DNA of 64,000 nt. Source: Chlorobaculum parvum NCIB 8327. GTDB lineage: Bacteria > Bacteroidota > Chlorobiia > Chlorobiales > Chlorobiaceae. The stretch's first letter is position 1. Each line of letters starts with the position of its first letter. The notes under the pieces were generated by a model. The model was not told the origin of the DNA. It was given only the letters and a program-made list of their open reading frames with translations, and did not search any database. The stretch lies in contig NC_011027.1 of the NCBI RefSeq assembly GCF_000020505.1, forward strand, positions 418,001-482,000, given 5' to 3'. Below are positions 30,752-41,587 of this stretch, piece by piece. The position numbers and the translations under genes are program-made.

Positions 30752-31573
30752 TTACCAGCCCGCCTCCAGCCCGAACGAGCTGGTCGTGCCGAGGTCAAGA
30801 TTCCGGCTTACAGCAATCGTCGCTTTGATGGCGTTGGTGCCGAAGCTGAAACCTCCGGAGATGAGCGACGGGTTTGTCCCCACCCCGATCATGACGTGCG
30901 TCATCGGTGCGACCACGAAATCTCCGGCTGCGAGCAGGCGGCTCGAGCGGTCGGGGTCGGTCAGGGCGTTGACGGTCAGGAAGCTTCCGGTCGGAAAATG
31001 AAAAGCCAGGCCGGTGAGCGTGGTTCTTGGCAGGTGGGTGTTGGATCCGCCGATAGTCGGGGAGTTAAGGTTCATCGAGCTGATGCCGAGGCTCACGATG
31101 GGAGTGAGCTCCGCTTGGATGCCTGCGTTGACTCCCGTCGCTGAATCGTCCCCGAAGCCATCGAACTTCTGAGTCATCCGGGAAATCGAGACGCCAAGCC
31201 GAACCGATGGTAGAATCTCCCGTCCGTATCCGACGATGCAGGTGGTCTCATGATAATCGTCAGCAGAATAACGGTTAATGCCGACCGAGATGGTGCCTTT
31301 GGCATCGAAAGAGAGCCGGGAAATGTTCACCGCTCCGGCAATGTCGCCGAGATCGGAATCTCCGTAAGGAATGGTGTAGTTCACAGCTGCGCTGGATCGA
31401 TGGCCTGTCGCTGCCGGATTGGAGAAGATGCCCCAGGTGTTGTCAGACAGGGCTGTTGTAGCTCCCGATAGGGCAGTTCCCCGTGCATCGACCGGCAGAT
31501 AGTCGAACGCAGCGTAAAGAGGGGATGCGAAAAACAGGGACAACAGGACGGCGTGAAGAGCATATTTCTTCAT
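30752..31573 (-). CDS. predicted outer-membrane beta-barrel protein (PorV/UPF0164-like)
   Basis: The 273-residue protein has a signal peptide (cleavage near SPLYA-AFD) and the opening pattern of PorV/UPF0164-type barrels: ARGTALSGATTALSDNTWGIFSNPAATG. It continues with alternating hydrophobic strands and ends in an aromatic residue (W). It probably sits in the outer membrane. Function is unknown; some relatives in Bacteroidetes support type IX secretion, but no secretion genes are near. Confidence 0.65.
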   Translation of the reverse strand: MKKYALHAVLLSLFFASPLYAAFDYLPVDARGTALSGATTALSDNTWGIFSNPAATGHRSSAAVNYTIPYGDSDLGDIAGAVNISRLSFDAKGTISVGINRYSADDYHETTCIVGYGREILPSVRLGVSISRMTQKFDGFGDDSATGVNAGIQAELTPIVSLGISSMNLNSPTIGGSNTHLPRTTLTGLAFHFPTGSFLTVNALTDPDRSSRLLAAGDFVVAPMTHVMIGVGTNPSLISGGFSFGTNAIKATIAVSRNLDLGTTSSFGLEAGW

Positions 31574-31760
31574 GGCGATCAGGGGTAGGGGTTCAGGGGT
31601 ATTGTGTGCCGTTTTCTGGCAGTGCTTCCAAGTTATTGTAATTGGAGTAGATATACAATGATATTACCTGAAAAATTCGCTGCTTCGATTTTGCGGCGGG
31701 GCATCGATTATTATATTTTCATGAACAATGCCTGAACTATCAATCACGAAACGAACAGCT

Positions 31761-32360
31761 ATGATCCGATCATATTTTCGCTCTGTTTCCAGAGTTTTGC
31801 CTTTTCTGGTGGCCCTTGTCATGCTCAGCGGGTGTGGCTACAATGTCATGCAGCAGAATGAAGAGGCGGTGAACCGCGCATGGGGCGATCTTGAATCGCA
31901 GCTCCAGCGGCGCGCCGATCTGGTGCCGAACCTCGTGGCCACGGTGAAGGGTGCGGCCAATTTCGAGAAGGAGACGCTTCAGGCGGTGGTCGAAGCCCGC
32001 GCCAAAGCGACCTCTGTACAGCTTACGCCCGAGATGCTGAGCGACCAGGCGGCCATGTCGAAGTTCCAGGCGGCGCAGGGCCAGCTCTCTTCGGCACTAT
32101 CGCGATTGCTGGTGACCGTCGAGCGTTATCCCGAACTGAAGGCTACCCAGAATTTCAGGGATTTGCAGGTACAGCTCGAAGGCACCGAAAACCGCATCAG
32201 CGTGGCGCGTCAGCGCTATAACCAGGCGGTTCAGGTGTTCAACTTCTCGATCCGCAAGTTTCCCAATTCTCTCACCAACAGCGTGGCGCTCAAGCTGAAG
32301 CCCAAGGAGTATTTCAAGGCTGACGAGGCCGCCAGGGCGGTGCCGGAGGTGAAATTCTGA
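31761..32360 (+). CDS. LemA-family lipoprotein
   Basis: A LemA protein of 199 residues. The N-terminal signal ends in a lipobox (LSGC, followed by [20 protein letters not shown]), then long amphipathic helices ([16 protein letters not shown]) typical of the family. The frame is open from ATG 31728, but ATG 31761 gives a proper signal sequence. LemA genes often stand next to TPM-domain genes, as here, suggesting a shared envelope role that is still poorly known. Confidence 0.87.
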   Translation: MIRSYFRSVSRVLPFLVALVMLSGCGYNVMQQNEEAVNRAWGDLESQLQRRADLVPNLVATVKGAANFEKETLQAVVEARAKATSVQLTPEMLSDQAAMSKFQAAQGQLSSALSRLLVTVERYPELKATQNFRDLQVQLEGTENRISVARQRYNQAVQVFNFSIRKFPNSLTNSVALKLKPKEYFKADEAARAVPEVKF

Positions 32361-32362
32361 GC

Positions 32363-33133
32363 TTGCCGGTCAGACATAATCGCTCCGCTTTTCGATGGCT
32401 GCTGGCACCGCTTCTTGTGCTGGCAGCCTTGCTTTCAGCCGTGCCGCTTCTGGCCGATTTCCCGCCTGTCCCGGCGTTGACGCAGCGGGTGAACGATTAC
32501 GCCTCGATGATGTCGCCTTCAGCGCGTGCGGAGATCGAACGGAAACTTGCCGCTCTTGAGGCCGAGGACGGGACGCAGATTGCCATTCTGACGGTGCCAT
32601 CGCTCCAAGGAGAGCCGATCGAGGATTTTTCAATTCGCGTCGCCGATGCCTGGAAGATCGGCGAAAAGGGTCGGGATAACGGCGTACTGCTTATCGTTTC
32701 GAAAGGTGACCGCAAGGTGCGCATTGAGGTGGGCTATGGACTTGAGGGTACGCTGACCGATCTCGAATCAGGCCGCATTATTCGCGGCGTTATCCAACCG
32801 GCGTTTGCCAAAGGCCAGTTCGACGCGGGCTTTATCGGCGCAGCCGATGCGCTTGTGGCCGCCGTCAAGGGCGAGTACCAAGCTGATCCTTCCGCACAGG
32901 CGAAAGGCAGGGGCGACAAGCCATCGATTCCGGTCGTCTTCATTATTCTGGTTATTCTCTACTTCTATCTTCGCCAGTTCGGCGGCCGCCATCGTGGCGG
33001 GCCGTATGTCTCCGGTGGTTATCCGGGGCCGGGTGGCGGAATCTTTACCTCCGGTGGTGGCTTCGGCGGCTCTGGTGGTTTCGGTGGAGGCGGCGGCGGT
33101 TTCGGCGGTGGCGGAGCCTCGGGCGACTGGTAG
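32363..33133 (+). CDS. TPM-domain protein with signal peptide and Gly-rich tail
   Basis: A 256-residue protein with a signal sequence, a TPM domain (VNDYASMMSPSARAEIE to about residue 175, including RVADAWKIGEKGRDNGVLLIVSK), one transmembrane helix (PVVFIILVILYFYL) and a C-terminal glycine/phenylalanine/serine tail ending in SGDW. The start is TTG 32363, two bases after the lemA stop, preceded by ggaggtg at 32345. Related YgcG/Psb32-type proteins are linked to membrane protein maintenance. Confidence 0.85.
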   Translation: MPVRHNRSAFRWLLAPLLVLAALLSAVPLLADFPPVPALTQRVNDYASMMSPSARAEIERKLAALEAEDGTQIAILTVPSLQGEPIEDFSIRVADAWKIGEKGRDNGVLLIVSKGDRKVRIEVGYGLEGTLTDLESGRIIRGVIQPAFAKGQFDAGFIGAADALVAAVKGEYQADPSAQAKGRGDKPSIPVVFIILVILYFYLRQFGGRHRGGPYVSGGYPGPGGGIFTSGGGFGGSGGFGGGGGGFGGGGASGDW

Positions 33134-33162
33134 GCAGTAACGGACTATTTCGGGATTATGTC

Positions 33163-33816
33163 ATGAAAGAGAAGATTCAGAAGTTTCTGACCGACGAAGA
33201 GCGCCGCCAGATCGAAGAGAAGGTCAGGGAGGCGGAAGCTTCCACGTCGGGCGAAATCGTCGTGATGGCGGTCGGCGAGAGCAGCAACTACCCTTCGGCG
33301 ATTATGGCCGCGAGCGGCGCTATTTCCCTCGTGCTCGCCATCGGTGGCGCCATGACAATCGGGCACAAAATGGGGTATGGCAGCGAGAACATGTGGTTTT
33401 TTCTCATGCTGTTCGCCCTCTTTTTCATGGTTTCGAACGAGGCTGTCAAGCGTTTCCCTGTGCTGAAGCGTCCGTTCGTTAGCCGCGAAGAGATTGCCGA
33501 AGAGGTCGAAGAGGCGGCCATCCACTCTTTTTACCATCGCAAGGTGCATGAAACCCGTGACCGCACAGGCATCCTCATCTACATCTCGCTGTACGAGCAC
33601 AGCGTCCGGGTGCTGGCCGATACCGGCATCGACGCCGTTGTTGGCAAGCAGGCCTGGCAGGGGGTGGTCGAGACCATCACGAAAGGGATTCGCTATCAGC
33701 GGCAGGGCGAGGCCATCGCTTCAGCTGTCGAACAGTGCGGCAAGCTTTTGAGCCGCCATTTCCCCCGGAAACCGGACGATACCAACGAGCTGAATGACGC
33801 CGTTATCCTCGGCTGA
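33163..33816 (+). CDS. second TPM-domain membrane protein
   Basis: The 217-residue protein opens with a TPM-like start (FLTDEERRQIEEKVREAEASTSGEIVVMAVGES), has two adjacent transmembrane helices (about 45-90) and a second soluble part including HETRDRTGILIYISLYEHSVRVLAD. This split TPM layout, without a signal peptide, usually follows a lemA-TPM pair. The three genes are close-set on one strand and likely form an operon. Confidence 0.82.
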   Translation: MKEKIQKFLTDEERRQIEEKVREAEASTSGEIVVMAVGESSNYPSAIMAASGAISLVLAIGGAMTIGHKMGYGSENMWFFLMLFALFFMVSNEAVKRFPVLKRPFVSREEIAEEVEEAAIHSFYHRKVHETRDRTGILIYISLYEHSVRVLADTGIDAVVGKQAWQGVVETITKGIRYQRQGEAIASAVEQCGKLLSRHFPRKPDDTNELNDAVILG

Positions 33817-33929
33817 ATGGCAGAGGCTAACCTGTTACGGGGCTTGCGAAAAAGTGCTTTGAACTTTACGGCTAAATGTTTTTTTAGAAGGCATTCCAAC
33901 ATATTCATCCAATCAGGTAAAGGAGATTA

Positions 33930-35027
33930 ATGAAAAAGACAGCGCTCTCTGCCTGGCATGAAGGTGCCGGTGCGAAAATGATCGATTTCGGCGGCTTTCT
34001 GATGCCGGTGCAGTATTCCGGAATCATCGCCGAACACAAGGCGGTGCGTGAAGCTGCCGGACTGTTCGATGTTTCGCACATGGGGAATTTCTACGTCAGG
34101 GGCGAGCGTGCGCTGGAGTTTCTCCAGTACGTCACCACCAACGATCTCGGCAAGATCGTGGACGGGCAGGCGCAGTACACGCTGATGCTTTATCCGGACG
34201 GCGGCATCGTCGATGACCTCATCATCTACCGCGTCAGCGCCGACACCTTTTTCCTGATCGTCAACGCGAGCAACTGCGAAAAGGATTTCGCCTGGCTCAG
34301 CGACCATGTCGGCGGCTTCGAGGGCGTGACGCTCGAAAACCGCACCAGCGAGCTGTCGCTGATCGCTCTGCAGGGCCCGAAAGCGTTCGAGGTACTCGGG
34401 CGTGTATTTCCGGAGGCCGGGCTCGACAAGCTGGCTTCGTTCCATTTCGCGACCGTGCCTTTCGGTGGCGCGGAGGCCATGGTAGCCCGCACCGGCTACA
34501 CCGGCGAGGCTGGCGTGGAGATCTGCCTGCCGAACGAAGAGGCTGAGGCGTTGTGGACGGCTCTTATGGCCGCCGGAAAAAATGACGGCATTCAGCCCAT
34601 CGGCCTCGGCGCGCGCGACACCCTTCGCCTTGAAATGGGTTATTCGCTCTATGGCCACGAGATCGACCAGACGGTGAACCCGCTCGAAGCGCGTTTGAAA
34701 TGGGTGGTCAAGATGGACAAGCCCAACTTCATCGGCAAGCAGGCCTGCCAGCAGGTCGAGCTTGATCCGCGCAAGAGCGTGGTCGGTTTCAGCCTCGACG
34801 GCCGTGCCATTCCGCGCCAGCATTTCAAGGTCTACAACTCCGACAAGCAGGAGATCGGCGAGGTGTGCAGCGGCACGGTTTCGCCGACGCTTCAGGAGCC
34901 TATCGGTACGGCCAGCCTTCTGCGCGACTATGCGAAAACCGGCACGCCGATCTTCGTTGAGATTCGCGGCACCTTTCAACCCGGTACGGTCAGGCGTCTT
35001 CCGTTCGTGCATGCCGACCGTCCCTGA
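33930..35027 (+). CDS. gcvT: aminomethyltransferase (glycine cleavage T protein)
   Basis: The 365-residue GcvT has the folate-binding fold with [15 protein letters not shown], the catalytic region [28 protein letters not shown] and [14 protein letters not shown]. It releases ammonia from aminomethyl-lipoyl-H and makes methylene-THF. The start follows aaaggagatta. gcvH and gcvP are not in the window. The following ftsK begins 15 bases later. Confidence 0.95.
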   Translation: MKKTALSAWHEGAGAKMIDFGGFLMPVQYSGIIAEHKAVREAAGLFDVSHMGNFYVRGERALEFLQYVTTNDLGKIVDGQAQYTLMLYPDGGIVDDLIIYRVSADTFFLIVNASNCEKDFAWLSDHVGGFEGVTLENRTSELSLIALQGPKAFEVLGRVFPEAGLDKLASFHFATVPFGGAEAMVARTGYTGEAGVEICLPNEEAEALWTALMAAGKNDGIQPIGLGARDTLRLEMGYSLYGHEIDQTVNPLEARLKWVVKMDKPNFIGKQACQQVELDPRKSVVGFSLDGRAIPRQHFKVYNSDKQEIGEVCSGTVSPTLQEPIGTASLLRDYAKTGTPIFVEIRGTFQPGTVRRLPFVHADRP

Positions 35028-35042
35028 TCCGGCAAATTGACG

Positions 35043-37511
35043 ATGCCCAGATCGAAAAACAAAACGACGCCGAAGTCTGTGCGCAGGAGTGGCTTCGGCC
35101 TGGAAATCGGGGGTATCGTCCTGATGCTTGTGGCGTTGTTCTGCATTGCCGCAGTGTTCGGTTTTCATACCGCTGACGAACCGTACATTGCGAACCTGCC
35201 ATGGTACGAGCTGTTTTCCAAAGGCGCCCAGGCGATTGCCGAGACCATCCAGAACCCTTTCGGACTGTTCGGTGCCAGAGTGTCGCGCTTTTTTGTGCGT
35301 CTGCTGCTTGGCTACCCGTCGGTGCTGCCGCTTTTCGGGTTTTTCCTTTTGGGGTGGCGTCTTCTCAGACGGGCACCGCTCAAGCCGGCGCTGCTTTTTC
35401 TCCTCTACAGCCTGCTGATTGCGCTTGACCTTTCGGCCATGTTTGGGCTCTCCACGGCCTCGTTTGCCGATGTCATGTCTGGCGCAACCGGCAGGATGAT
35501 GGCTTCGTTCCTTTCCACGGTCATCGGATATGCCGGAGCCTGGACGCTGACGGTGGTGCTCGGTTCGGCGCTCACTTTTTACATGGGCCGGAAATTTATT
35601 ACGGAGACGGTTGCCGGGGCGCATTCCTTCGTTTCAAAAGTCTCGTCTGCCGTGCGTGGCTTCCGGGATGGGCAGGCGAAGAAGCGTCGCGAAAAAGAGG
35701 AGGCCAAAGCCAGGAAAAAGGCTGAGCAGTTGGCCGCATCGCTTGAGAAAAGACGGAAAAAGTCTGACAAGGCCGAAGCGTCGAGAATCGAAAATGCTCC
35801 GGCTCAACCAGCTCCGGTTGAAAAACCTGTCGAGCCGGAGTTTGTGACTACGCCGTTGCAGTCGGAAGCAGCTCCCATGACGTTCTCTGAACCCGAGCAG
35901 CCAGTTGTTCCCGAGGAACTCGAACCAGTGTTCGAACCTTCTCTTGCTCAGGAGTCGGGAAACGGTCCGGAGATGACCATCAGCAAGGGTGTGCAGGAGC
36001 GCGAAGCCGATCTGGACGAACGGAAGCTCAAGGTCAGGACGCATGACCATGTCAAGTACCGTTTTCCGTCGATCGACCTGTTGCAGCGCCGAGGACGATG
36101 ATGAGAGCTTCGATGAACGGCACCTGGCTGAGACCAAGGATCGGCTGCTTGAAAAGCTTAAAATTTATAAGATCGATGTCGTGCGGATTGCCACGACCGT
36201 CGGCCCGCGAGTGGCGCTCTTCGAGCTGGAGCTGGCTCCGGAGGTGAAGATCAGCCGCATCAAGTCGCTCGAAAACGATCTGGCGATGGCGATGGCCGCA
36301 CGCGGCATCAGGATCATCGCGCCCATTCCCGGCAAGAACGCGGTCGGCGTGGAGATTCCGGTCAACAAGCCGCGTCCGGTGCTGATGCGCCCGGTGCTGT
36401 CGGTCGAGAAGTTCAAGAACAGCACCATGAAGCTGCCGATCGTGCTCGGCAAAAGCATCTCCAACGAAGTTGTCGTCGATGACCTCACCACCATGCCGCA
36501 CCTTCTCATCGCCGGCGCGACCGGTGCGGGCAAGTCGGTGGCGATCAACGTCATTCTTACCAGCCTGCTCTACTCGAAGCGCCCCGACGAGGTGAAGTTT
36601 GTGCTGATCGATCCGAAGCGCGTCGAGCTGTTCCAGTATCAGCACCTGAAGAACCACTTTCTCGCAAAATTCCCCGGCTTTGACGAACAGATCGTCACCG
36701 ATCCGCAGAAAGCGGTGATGGCGCTCAAGTCGGTGGTGCGTGAAATGGAGCACCGCTATGCCATGCTCGAACAGAATGGTGTGCGTAATATCGGGGACTA
36801 CAACAAAAAGATGACCGACGAGCCACTCTGCTACCTTGTGGTGGTGATTGACGAGCTTGCCGACCTGATGATCACCGCTGGCCGCGAGGTCGAAGAGCCG
36901 ATCATCCGGCTTGCCCAGCTTGCGCGCGCGGTGGGTATTCATCTGATCGTGGCTACGCAGCGCCCGTCGGTGGACATCATCACCGGTATCATCAAGGCTA
37001 ACTTCCCGTCGCGCATCGCCTTTCAGGTGGCCAGCAAGGTCGATTCTCGCACCATTCTCGACGTGTCGGGCGCGAGCAGTTGCTCGGCAATGGCGACATG
37101 CTTTTCCAGCCCGCCAACCTGCCCAAGCCGATTCGCATCCAGTGCCCCTTCGTCTCCACGCAGGAGGTCGAAGCGATCACCTCCTTTATCGGCGAGCAGC
37201 CCGCGCTGAAAGAGGAGTGTGTGCTGCCCGAGCCTCCGGCAGGCAACGGTGGTTCGTCGTCCGGCAACGGACAGGATCGGGAAAAGCGCGACAGTATGTT
37301 TGAAGAGGCTGCCCGTCTCGTCGTTGCGCACCAGCAGGCCAGCGTCTCGCTTCTGCAGCGCCGCCTCAGGCTCGGTTTCAGCCGTGCCGGACGAGTGATG
37401 GACCAGCTCGAACAAAACGGCATTGTCAGCCCTGCGGACGGCAGTAAGCCTCGCGAGGTACTCGTCAAAAATGATGATTCTCTGGAGCTGTTACTCAGGA
37501 ATCTCGACTGA
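35043..37511 (+). pseudogene. ftsK: ftsK/spoIIIE DNA translocase interrupted by frameshifts
   Basis: The coding signal runs continuously but changes frame twice. Part 1 (35043-about 36090) has four membrane helices and a charged linker, ending in SIDLLQ. Part 2 (about 36091-37070) holds the motor with Walker A GATGAGKSVAINV, Walker B LVVVIDELADLM and DVSGA. Part 3 (about 37071-37511) continues at EQLLGNGDMLFQPA and ends with the winged-helix gamma domain (ARLVVAHQQASVSLLQRRLRLGFSRAGRVMDQLE). All three shifts are explained by single missing Gs: two near 36087-36091 (restoring LLQAPEDDDE) and one near 37071 (restoring SGAEQLLGNG). FtsK is normally essential for chromosome segregation, so sequence error is more likely than true loss. 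Repaired length would be about 823 residues. Confidence 0.88.
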
Positions 37512-37542
37512 AGCGCAGGGTCAAGTTACAGCTACAAAACAC

Positions 37543-37580
37543 AAACGGCTGCCTCGGTAACTTCCGGGCAGCCGTTTTGC
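37543..37580. terminator. bidirectional terminator between ftsK and nfu
   Basis: aaacggctgcc (37543-37553) pairs with ggcagccgttt (37567-37577) followed by tgcatttt; the complement also ends in a T-rich tract. It separates convergent genes. Confidence 0.75.
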
Positions 37581-37600
37581 ATTTTGTGTTTTTCAGCGTC

Positions 37601-37852
37601 TCAGACCTGCTCGACGCGGGCGATTTCGGGGATGGCTTTTTTGATGGCCTGTTCCACGCCGGCGCGGAGGGTGAGGGTGCTCATTGGGCAGGAACCGCAT
37701 GCGCCGAGGAGCTTCACATCGACCACCATATCCTTGGTGATGCCGATGAGCTGGCAGTCTCCACCATCAACCTGCAGGTAGGGACGGACGGTTTCAAGGG
37801 CGCTGATGACTCTGTCGTACAATGGGTCGCTGTTTGGCAGATAATCCTTCAT
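37601..37852 (-). CDS. NifU C-terminal-domain (Nfu) iron-sulfur scaffold
   Basis: An 83-residue Nfu domain protein. Its C-x-x-C motif (LLGACGSCPMSTLTL) binds a [4Fe-4S] cluster between two subunits for delivery to target proteins. VRPYLQVDGGDCQL is also typical. It lies 127 bases downstream of mrp, another Fe-S carrier, on the same strand, so the pair may work together. Confidence 0.92.
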   Translation of the reverse strand: MKDYLPNSDPLYDRVISALETVRPYLQVDGGDCQLIGITKDMVVDVKLLGACGSCPMSTLTLRAGVEQAIKKAIPEIARVEQV

Positions 37853-37979
37853 GATACTTGAACTTGTTAGGGTGCGTTAAAAATAGACGGGTTGGCTGTG
37901 CCTTCCTGAACTAATCCTGAATATATGCAACGGAAGGATAACCCTGAAAAGTTCAAGGGCTATCCTTCGTTTCGTTGTT

Positions 37980-39119
37980 TCACTCGGTCGCGCAGGCCGC
38001 GTTGTGAATCGATACCTGCCGGGCGATTTCGCCGGCGACCTTGCTTGCCGCCACGGAGGTCGGTGCGTCCGGATTGGCGATGATCGATGGCGTACCGATG
38101 TCGCCGCCCTCGCGAACCTTGCTGCTGATCGGGATCGATCCGAGGAACGGCAGGGCGTTGATCTTGGCGAACTTTTCACCGCCGCCTTTGCCGAAGATGT
38201 AATCTTTCGAGCCGTCGGGCAGCTCGTACCAGCTCATGTTTTCCACGACACCGAGGATCGACACGTCCACTTTCCGGAACATGGTGACCGCTTTGGCGAC
38301 ATCGGCAAGCGCCACGTCCTGCGGGGTGGTGACGACAACTGCGCCGCTGAGCGGCAGGGCCTGCACAAGCGTGAGCTGGATGTCGCCAGTGCCCGGAGGC
38401 AGGTCGAAGATCAGATAGTCGAGCTCCTGCCAGTCCACATCGCTGATGAGCTGGCGGATGGCGCTGGAGGCCATCGGGCCTCGCCAGATCAGTGCGGTCT
38501 CCGGATCGACGAGGAAGCCGATGGACATCAGCTTGACGCCGAACTTTTCGATTGGCATGATCTTGTTGTTCTTGACCTCGGGCTTGACGTTCTGCAAGCC
38601 GAACAGGGTCGGAATGCTCGGGCCGTACAGATCGGCGTCGATCAGGCCGACCTTCGCGCCCGAAGCGGCGAGGCTGACGGCGAGGTTCACCGAGACGGTG
38701 GACTTGCCGACACCGCCCTTGCCGGAAGCAACGGCGATGATGTTCTTGACGTTCGGCAGATCGATCTTCTGCGGCGCACCATGCCCACCATGGCCGCCGT
38801 GCGCGCCATTGCCACCATGCGCTCCGTGACTACCGTGTCCACCACCGTGGCTGCACGAGGAGGTCACCTTCGAGGTCATGTTCACGTTGATCGCGCCGAC
38901 TTCAGGTACAGCCTGCTTGATGGCGTTGATGCAGGACTGTTTGATCGACTCCTTCATCGGGCAGGCCGGTGTGGTAAGCACCACGGTGAACGAGACGTTG
39001 CCAGCCTCATCGACTGCGATATCCTCAACCATGCCGAGCGTCATGAGGTCTCTGCCAAGATCGGGTTCCATAACCGTGCCGAGCGCGGCTTCGATCTGTG
39101 ATTTCTGTATTGAAGACAT
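37980..39119 (-). CDS. mrp: Mrp/ApbC Fe-S carrier ATPase with His-Gly-rich linker
   Basis: The 379-residue protein has an N-terminal DUF59 domain (about 1-85) and a deviant Walker A P-loop (SGKGGVGKST, about 132-141) typical of Fe-S cluster carriers. The C-terminal part lacks an obvious CxxC pair in the window's translation. A linker at about 89-118 contains seven histidines in HGG/HGA repeats, an unusual metal-binding-looking insertion. It probably transfers clusters with Nfu. der lies 107 bases upstream on the same strand. Confidence 0.92.
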   Translation of the reverse strand: MSSIQKSQIEAALGTVMEPDLGRDLMTLGMVEDIAVDEAGNVSFTVVLTTPACPMKESIKQSCINAIKQAVPEVGAINVNMTSKVTSSCSHGGGHGSHGAHGGNGAHGGHGGHGAPQKIDLPNVKNIIAVASGKGGVGKSTVSVNLAVSLAASGAKVGLIDADLYGPSIPTLFGLQNVKPEVKNNKIMPIEKFGVKLMSIGFLVDPETALIWRGPMASSAIRQLISDVDWQELDYLIFDLPPGTGDIQLTLVQALPLSGAVVVTTPQDVALADVAKAVTMFRKVDVSILGVVENMSWYELPDGSKDYIFGKGGGEKFAKINALPFLGSIPISSKVREGGDIGTPSIIANPDAPTSVAASKVAGEIARQVSIHNAACATE

Positions 39120-39226
39120 AGTATTGATTTAAAAGTTATCAGATTCGACGGATCGGCCAGAGCTGATCGATCTTATTGTTAAAGCCGTTACAAGAACTGA
39201 CTCGCACCTTCCGCCGTTCCCGCGCG

Positions 39227-40543
39227 TTACTTTCGTAAAAAGCGCATGGTGATCGGCAGGCCTTCGAAATCGAAGCTCTCGCGCAGGCGCTTTTCGAGGA
39301 AGCGCTTGAAGTTGTTTTCAAGCAGCTGCGGGTCGTTGCAGAAAAACGCGAACACCGGATGGCCAGCTTCGATCTGCGTCATGTATTTGATCTTCAGCTC
39401 CTTGCCCGATTTGCTCGCCGGGTGCCGCATGGCGAGCGCCTCCTGAAGGAAGCGATTCAGATTGCTGGTGCTGATTTTCTGCCGGCGGTTGATGGCGATC
39501 TGTGCTGCCGTGTCGATGGCGCGGTAGCAGTTCTTTTTGGTCAATGCCGAGGTGAAGATGATCGGAATGTAACCGATGTTGCCGAGCTGCATCATCAGAT
39601 TGTCGGTGAACTTCTTGCTGGTTTTGGAATCTTTCTCGACGAGGTCCCACTTGTTGACCAGAATCAGTACACCCTTTTTGCGCTCGATCGCCATGTGGAT
39701 GATCTTCATATCCTGGCTTTCGAGTCCCAGCTGGGCGTCGAGCAGCACGAGGGCGACCTGGCAGCGTTCGATGGCGCGCTCTGTGCGGAGTGAACTGTAA
39801 TATTCAATACCGGGATCGATTTTGGTGCGCTTGCGGAGTCCGGCCGTGTCGATGAGGATGTACTCCTTGCCGTTGCGTTTCAGCACGGAGTCGATGGCAT
39901 CGCGCGTGGTTCCGGGTACGTCCGAGACGATCTGCCGGTCGGTGCCGAGCAGTGCGTTGACCAAGCTCGATTTGCCGACGTTCGGGCGGCCGAGCACGGC
40001 GAGCTTGATCGAGTCGTCGTCGAGCTCCTCATCTTCGCTTTCCGGGCAGGGCAGGGTTTCCAGAATGTCGTCAAGCATATCAGCCACGCCGCCGCCGTCA
40101 CGGGCCGAAATGAGGTACGGTTCGGTGAAACCGCTTCTGACCATTGCCGCGGCTTCGAGCGCAAGCTGCGGGTTGTCAACCTTGTTGATGGCAAAGAAAA
40201 TCTTTTTGTCGCTGAAGGTCTGTTTCAGGATTTTAGCGATGTCGAGATCCAGATAGGTCAGCCCTGAACGTGCATCAACCATGAAGATGATCGCATCGGC
40301 ATCTGCGATGGCGCGCATGGTCTGATCGAGCATGGCTACGCTGAGCGAGTCGTTTTCAGGCGCGTAACCGCCGGTGTCCATGAGCAGGAACTGCTTGCCC
40401 TGCCACTCTCCGGGGTTGATGTGCCGGTCTCTGGTTACCCCCGGCGTGGGATCGACGATGGCGCTTTTCTGCCTGAGAATGCGGTTGAACAGGGTCGATT
40501 TACCGACGTTGGGTCGGCCAACCAGAGCGATCAATGGTTTCAT
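39227..40543 (-). CDS. der: ribosome-associated GTPase Der (EngA)
   Basis: The 438-residue protein has two tandem GTPase domains, each starting with GRPNVGKS (about residues 8-15 and 185-192), with DTGGYAP and DTAGLRKR switch II motifs, NKVD and NKWD base motifs, and a C-terminal KH-like domain. Der is needed for 50S subunit assembly. The nearby ribosomal protein genes are on the opposite strand. Confidence 0.96.
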   Translation of the reverse strand: MKPLIALVGRPNVGKSTLFNRILRQKSAIVDPTPGVTRDRHINPGEWQGKQFLLMDTGGYAPENDSLSVAMLDQTMRAIADADAIIFMVDARSGLTYLDLDIAKILKQTFSDKKIFFAINKVDNPQLALEAAAMVRSGFTEPYLISARDGGGVADMLDDILETLPCPESEDEELDDDSIKLAVLGRPNVGKSSLVNALLGTDRQIVSDVPGTTRDAIDSVLKRNGKEYILIDTAGLRKRTKIDPGIEYYSSLRTERAIERCQVALVLLDAQLGLESQDMKIIHMAIERKKGVLILVNKWDLVEKDSKTSKKFTDNLMMQLGNIGYIPIIFTSALTKKNCYRAIDTAAQIAINRRQKISTSNLNRFLQEALAMRHPASKSGKELKIKYMTQIEAGHPVFAFFCNDPQLLENNFKRFLEKRLRESFDFEGLPITMRFLRK

Positions 40544-40729
40544 GTTTGAACAGCGCGGGAGCGTTTACTGGACGTCCGCTATTTAATTATAGAGCGCGAT
40601 CAAAAAATGGTGGAGCAGCGCCCTGAATATTCTCCAAGGAGAACAAGGTAATAGTTTGTAGAATTAATCGAAATAAATTACATTGTTCGACCTTATTTTT
40701 CGGAATAGACCAGATAATCATTGAGAAGC

Positions 40730-41182
40730 ATGAGCAAGACGTTAAGTTTTAAAACATACTCAGCCAAACCGGGCGAGGTGGAAAGGGCATGGTATGTCAT
40801 CGATGCGGAGAACCAGGTGCTCGGAAGACTGGCCGCCCAGGTTGCGACCGTTCTGAGAGGCAAGCACAAGCCGCAGTTCACCCCTCACGTCGATACCGGC
40901 GATTTCGTGGTCGTGACCAATGCCGGCAAAATTGCGCTGAGCGGTAAAAAACACGACGACAAGACCTACTTCTCGCACTCTCATTATCCCGGCGGCGCCA
41001 AGTTCGAGCAGGCCAAAGATCTGCTCCAGAAAAAGCCTGAAAAGGTGATCGAGCACGCCGTGTGGGGTATGCTTCCGCACAATAACCTTGGCCGTCAGCT
41101 TTTCAAAAAGCTGAAAGTGTACGCCGGGCCGGAGCATCCGCATGCCGCACAGATGCCGGTGGAAATGAAAGTCAATCAATAA
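40730..41182 (+). CDS. rplM: 50S ribosomal protein L13
   Basis: The 150-residue L13 has [38 protein letters not shown] and [25 protein letters not shown]. It binds 23S rRNA early in 50S assembly. ATG 40730 (MSKTLSF) is chosen over the TTG nine bases upstream. rpsI follows after 15 bases, the conserved pair. Confidence 0.97.
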   Translation: MSKTLSFKTYSAKPGEVERAWYVIDAENQVLGRLAAQVATVLRGKHKPQFTPHVDTGDFVVVTNAGKIALSGKKHDDKTYFSHSHYPGGAKFEQAKDLLQKKPEKVIEHAVWGMLPHNNLGRQLFKKLKVYAGPEHPHAAQMPVEMKVNQ

Positions 41183-41197
41183 CAATAACGAATACTG

Positions 41198-41587
41198 ATG
41201 AAAGAGGTTATCGATACCGTAGGCCGTCGCAAGACTTCGGTAGCAAGAGTATTTATGTCGCCGGGCAAAGGCAAGATCGTGGTCAACAAGCTGCCGGTCG
41301 AAGAGTATTTCAAGGATGAGTTCAAGCGCAGCCAGGCGCTCAAGCCGCTGGTTACCGCCGAAAAGCAGGATGAGTTCGATATCAAGGTCAACGTGAAAGG
41401 CGGCGGTCTGACCGGTCAGTCCGGAGCGGTCTGCCTGGCTATTGCCAGGGCACTGGTCGAGTTCGACGAGTCGATTCGCCCGACGCTCAGGACGGAACGA
41501 CTGCTCACCCGCGACCCCCGCATGGTCGAGAGGAAGAAATATGGCAAGAAAAAGGCCCGCAAATCCTTCCAGTTCTCGAAACGCTGA
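41198..41587 (+). CDS. rpsI: 30S ribosomal protein S9
   Basis: The 129-residue S9 begins [17 protein letters not shown] and ends in the basic tail [12 protein letters not shown], whose last residues reach the P-site tRNA. It is co-transcribed with rplM. Confidence 0.97.
   Translation: MKEVIDTVGRRKTSVARVFMSPGKGKIVVNKLPVEEYFKDEFKRSQALKPLVTAEKQDEFDIKVNVKGGGLTGQSGAVCLAIARALVEFDESIRPTLRTERLLTRDPRMVERKKYGKKKARKSFQFSKR

Noticed and set aside
36080-37080. Programmed frameshifting in ftsK
   Set aside because: No slippery heptamer or stimulatory hairpin seen at either shift, and three single G losses explain all of it.
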